From Silvanigrellales bacterium (GTDB lineage: Bacteria > Bdellovibrionota_B > Oligoflexia > Silvanigrellales > Silvanigrellaceae): a stretch of DNA of 5,221 nt. This document shows positions 5,150-5,221 of this stretch, piece after piece. The translations under genes were made by a program, and so were the position numbers. Below the pieces are notes generated by a model. That model worked only from the letters and a program-made list of their open reading frames with translations, searched no databases and was not told the DNA's origin. Every line of letters begins with the position of its first letter. Position 1 is the stretch's first letter. The DNA is taken from the NCBI GenBank assembly GCA_028285285.1, contig JANQPW010000960.1, positions 1 to 5,221 of the forward strand. The letters run 5' to 3'.

Positions 5150-5221
5150 ATGGGTGTGACTCGCGTGGCGTTGACGGGTGTGAATGGTTTCATTGGAAAT
5201 CAAGTATTAGTGCGCTTTTTG
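5150..5221 (+). CDS. N-terminus of an NAD(P)-dependent epimerase/dehydratase (extended SDR family), cut by window end
   Basis: Only the first 24 codons are visible. They read as a Rossmann-fold start: a beta strand VTRVALTG followed by the dinucleotide-binding motif TGVNGFIG (residues 9-16, matching TGxxGxxG) and the helix NQVLVRFL. This is typical of extended short-chain dehydrogenases such as nucleotide-sugar epimerases, dehydratases and dihydroflavonol-reductase-like proteins. The substrate cannot be told from this fragment. The gene is transcribed away from the trmFO group, and its promoter must lie in the shared 4884-5149 region. Confidence 0.85.
   Translation, partial: MGVTRVALTGVNGFIGNQVLVRFL

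Overview
The window looks like a piece of a Gram-negative bacterial chromosome. It is medium in GC, with AT-richer patches around the toxin-antitoxin leader and the trmFO-lipoprotein gap. The recognisable core gene is trmFO, the folate/FAD-dependent tRNA U54 methyltransferase. TrmFO is common in Gram-positive bacteria but is also found in deltaproteobacterial and bdellovibrio-like lineages. Together with a lipoprotein (signal peptidase II type) and a secreted-looking protein, this suggests, without proving, a Bdellovibrionota- or deltaproteobacteria-like host.

Left part (1-1850): the 3' portion of a large Ser/Thr-rich, probably exported protein (+ strand) converges on a two-gene type II toxin-antitoxin module on the - strand. 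The module is a 75-residue antitoxin with an acidic tail followed by a 126-residue PemK/MazF-like toxin, overlapping by 8-14 bases. Upstream of the module lies a gene-free stretch of about 330 bases (1519-1847). It holds several short inverted repeats and a 25-base near-identical fragment of the toxin gene, apparently the relic of a second toxin copy.

Middle (1788-2921): a decayed AAA+ ATPase of the AAA_14/DUF4143 type is recognisable from its Walker A start and its DUF4143 C-terminal part. The ATPase core between them is deleted, the surviving pieces lie in three different frames, and there is an in-frame stop near the end. A perfect 12-base inverted repeat survives just upstream of its start. 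Its 3' end runs 13 bases into the convergent gene for a lipoprotein of unknown function.

Right part (2922-5221), all on the - strand except the last gene: trmFO (3035-4540) is preceded by a small acidic reading frame. That frame's upstream end is occupied by a strong - strand intrinsic terminator (4852-4883). The terminator lies at the end of a structured stretch of about 170 bases with no convincing protein gene, which may be a small RNA or a regulatory leader for the acidic ORF and trmFO. At the right edge, a divergent + strand gene begins, encoding an NAD(P)-dependent epimerase/dehydratase (Rossmann start TGxxGxxG).

The genes do not form one pathway. They read as housekeeping trmFO with envelope-protein genes around a small accessory patch of defence or stability genes in decay (toxin-antitoxin module, toxin relic, ATPase relic). 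No tRNA, rRNA, CRISPR array or transposase gene was seen.
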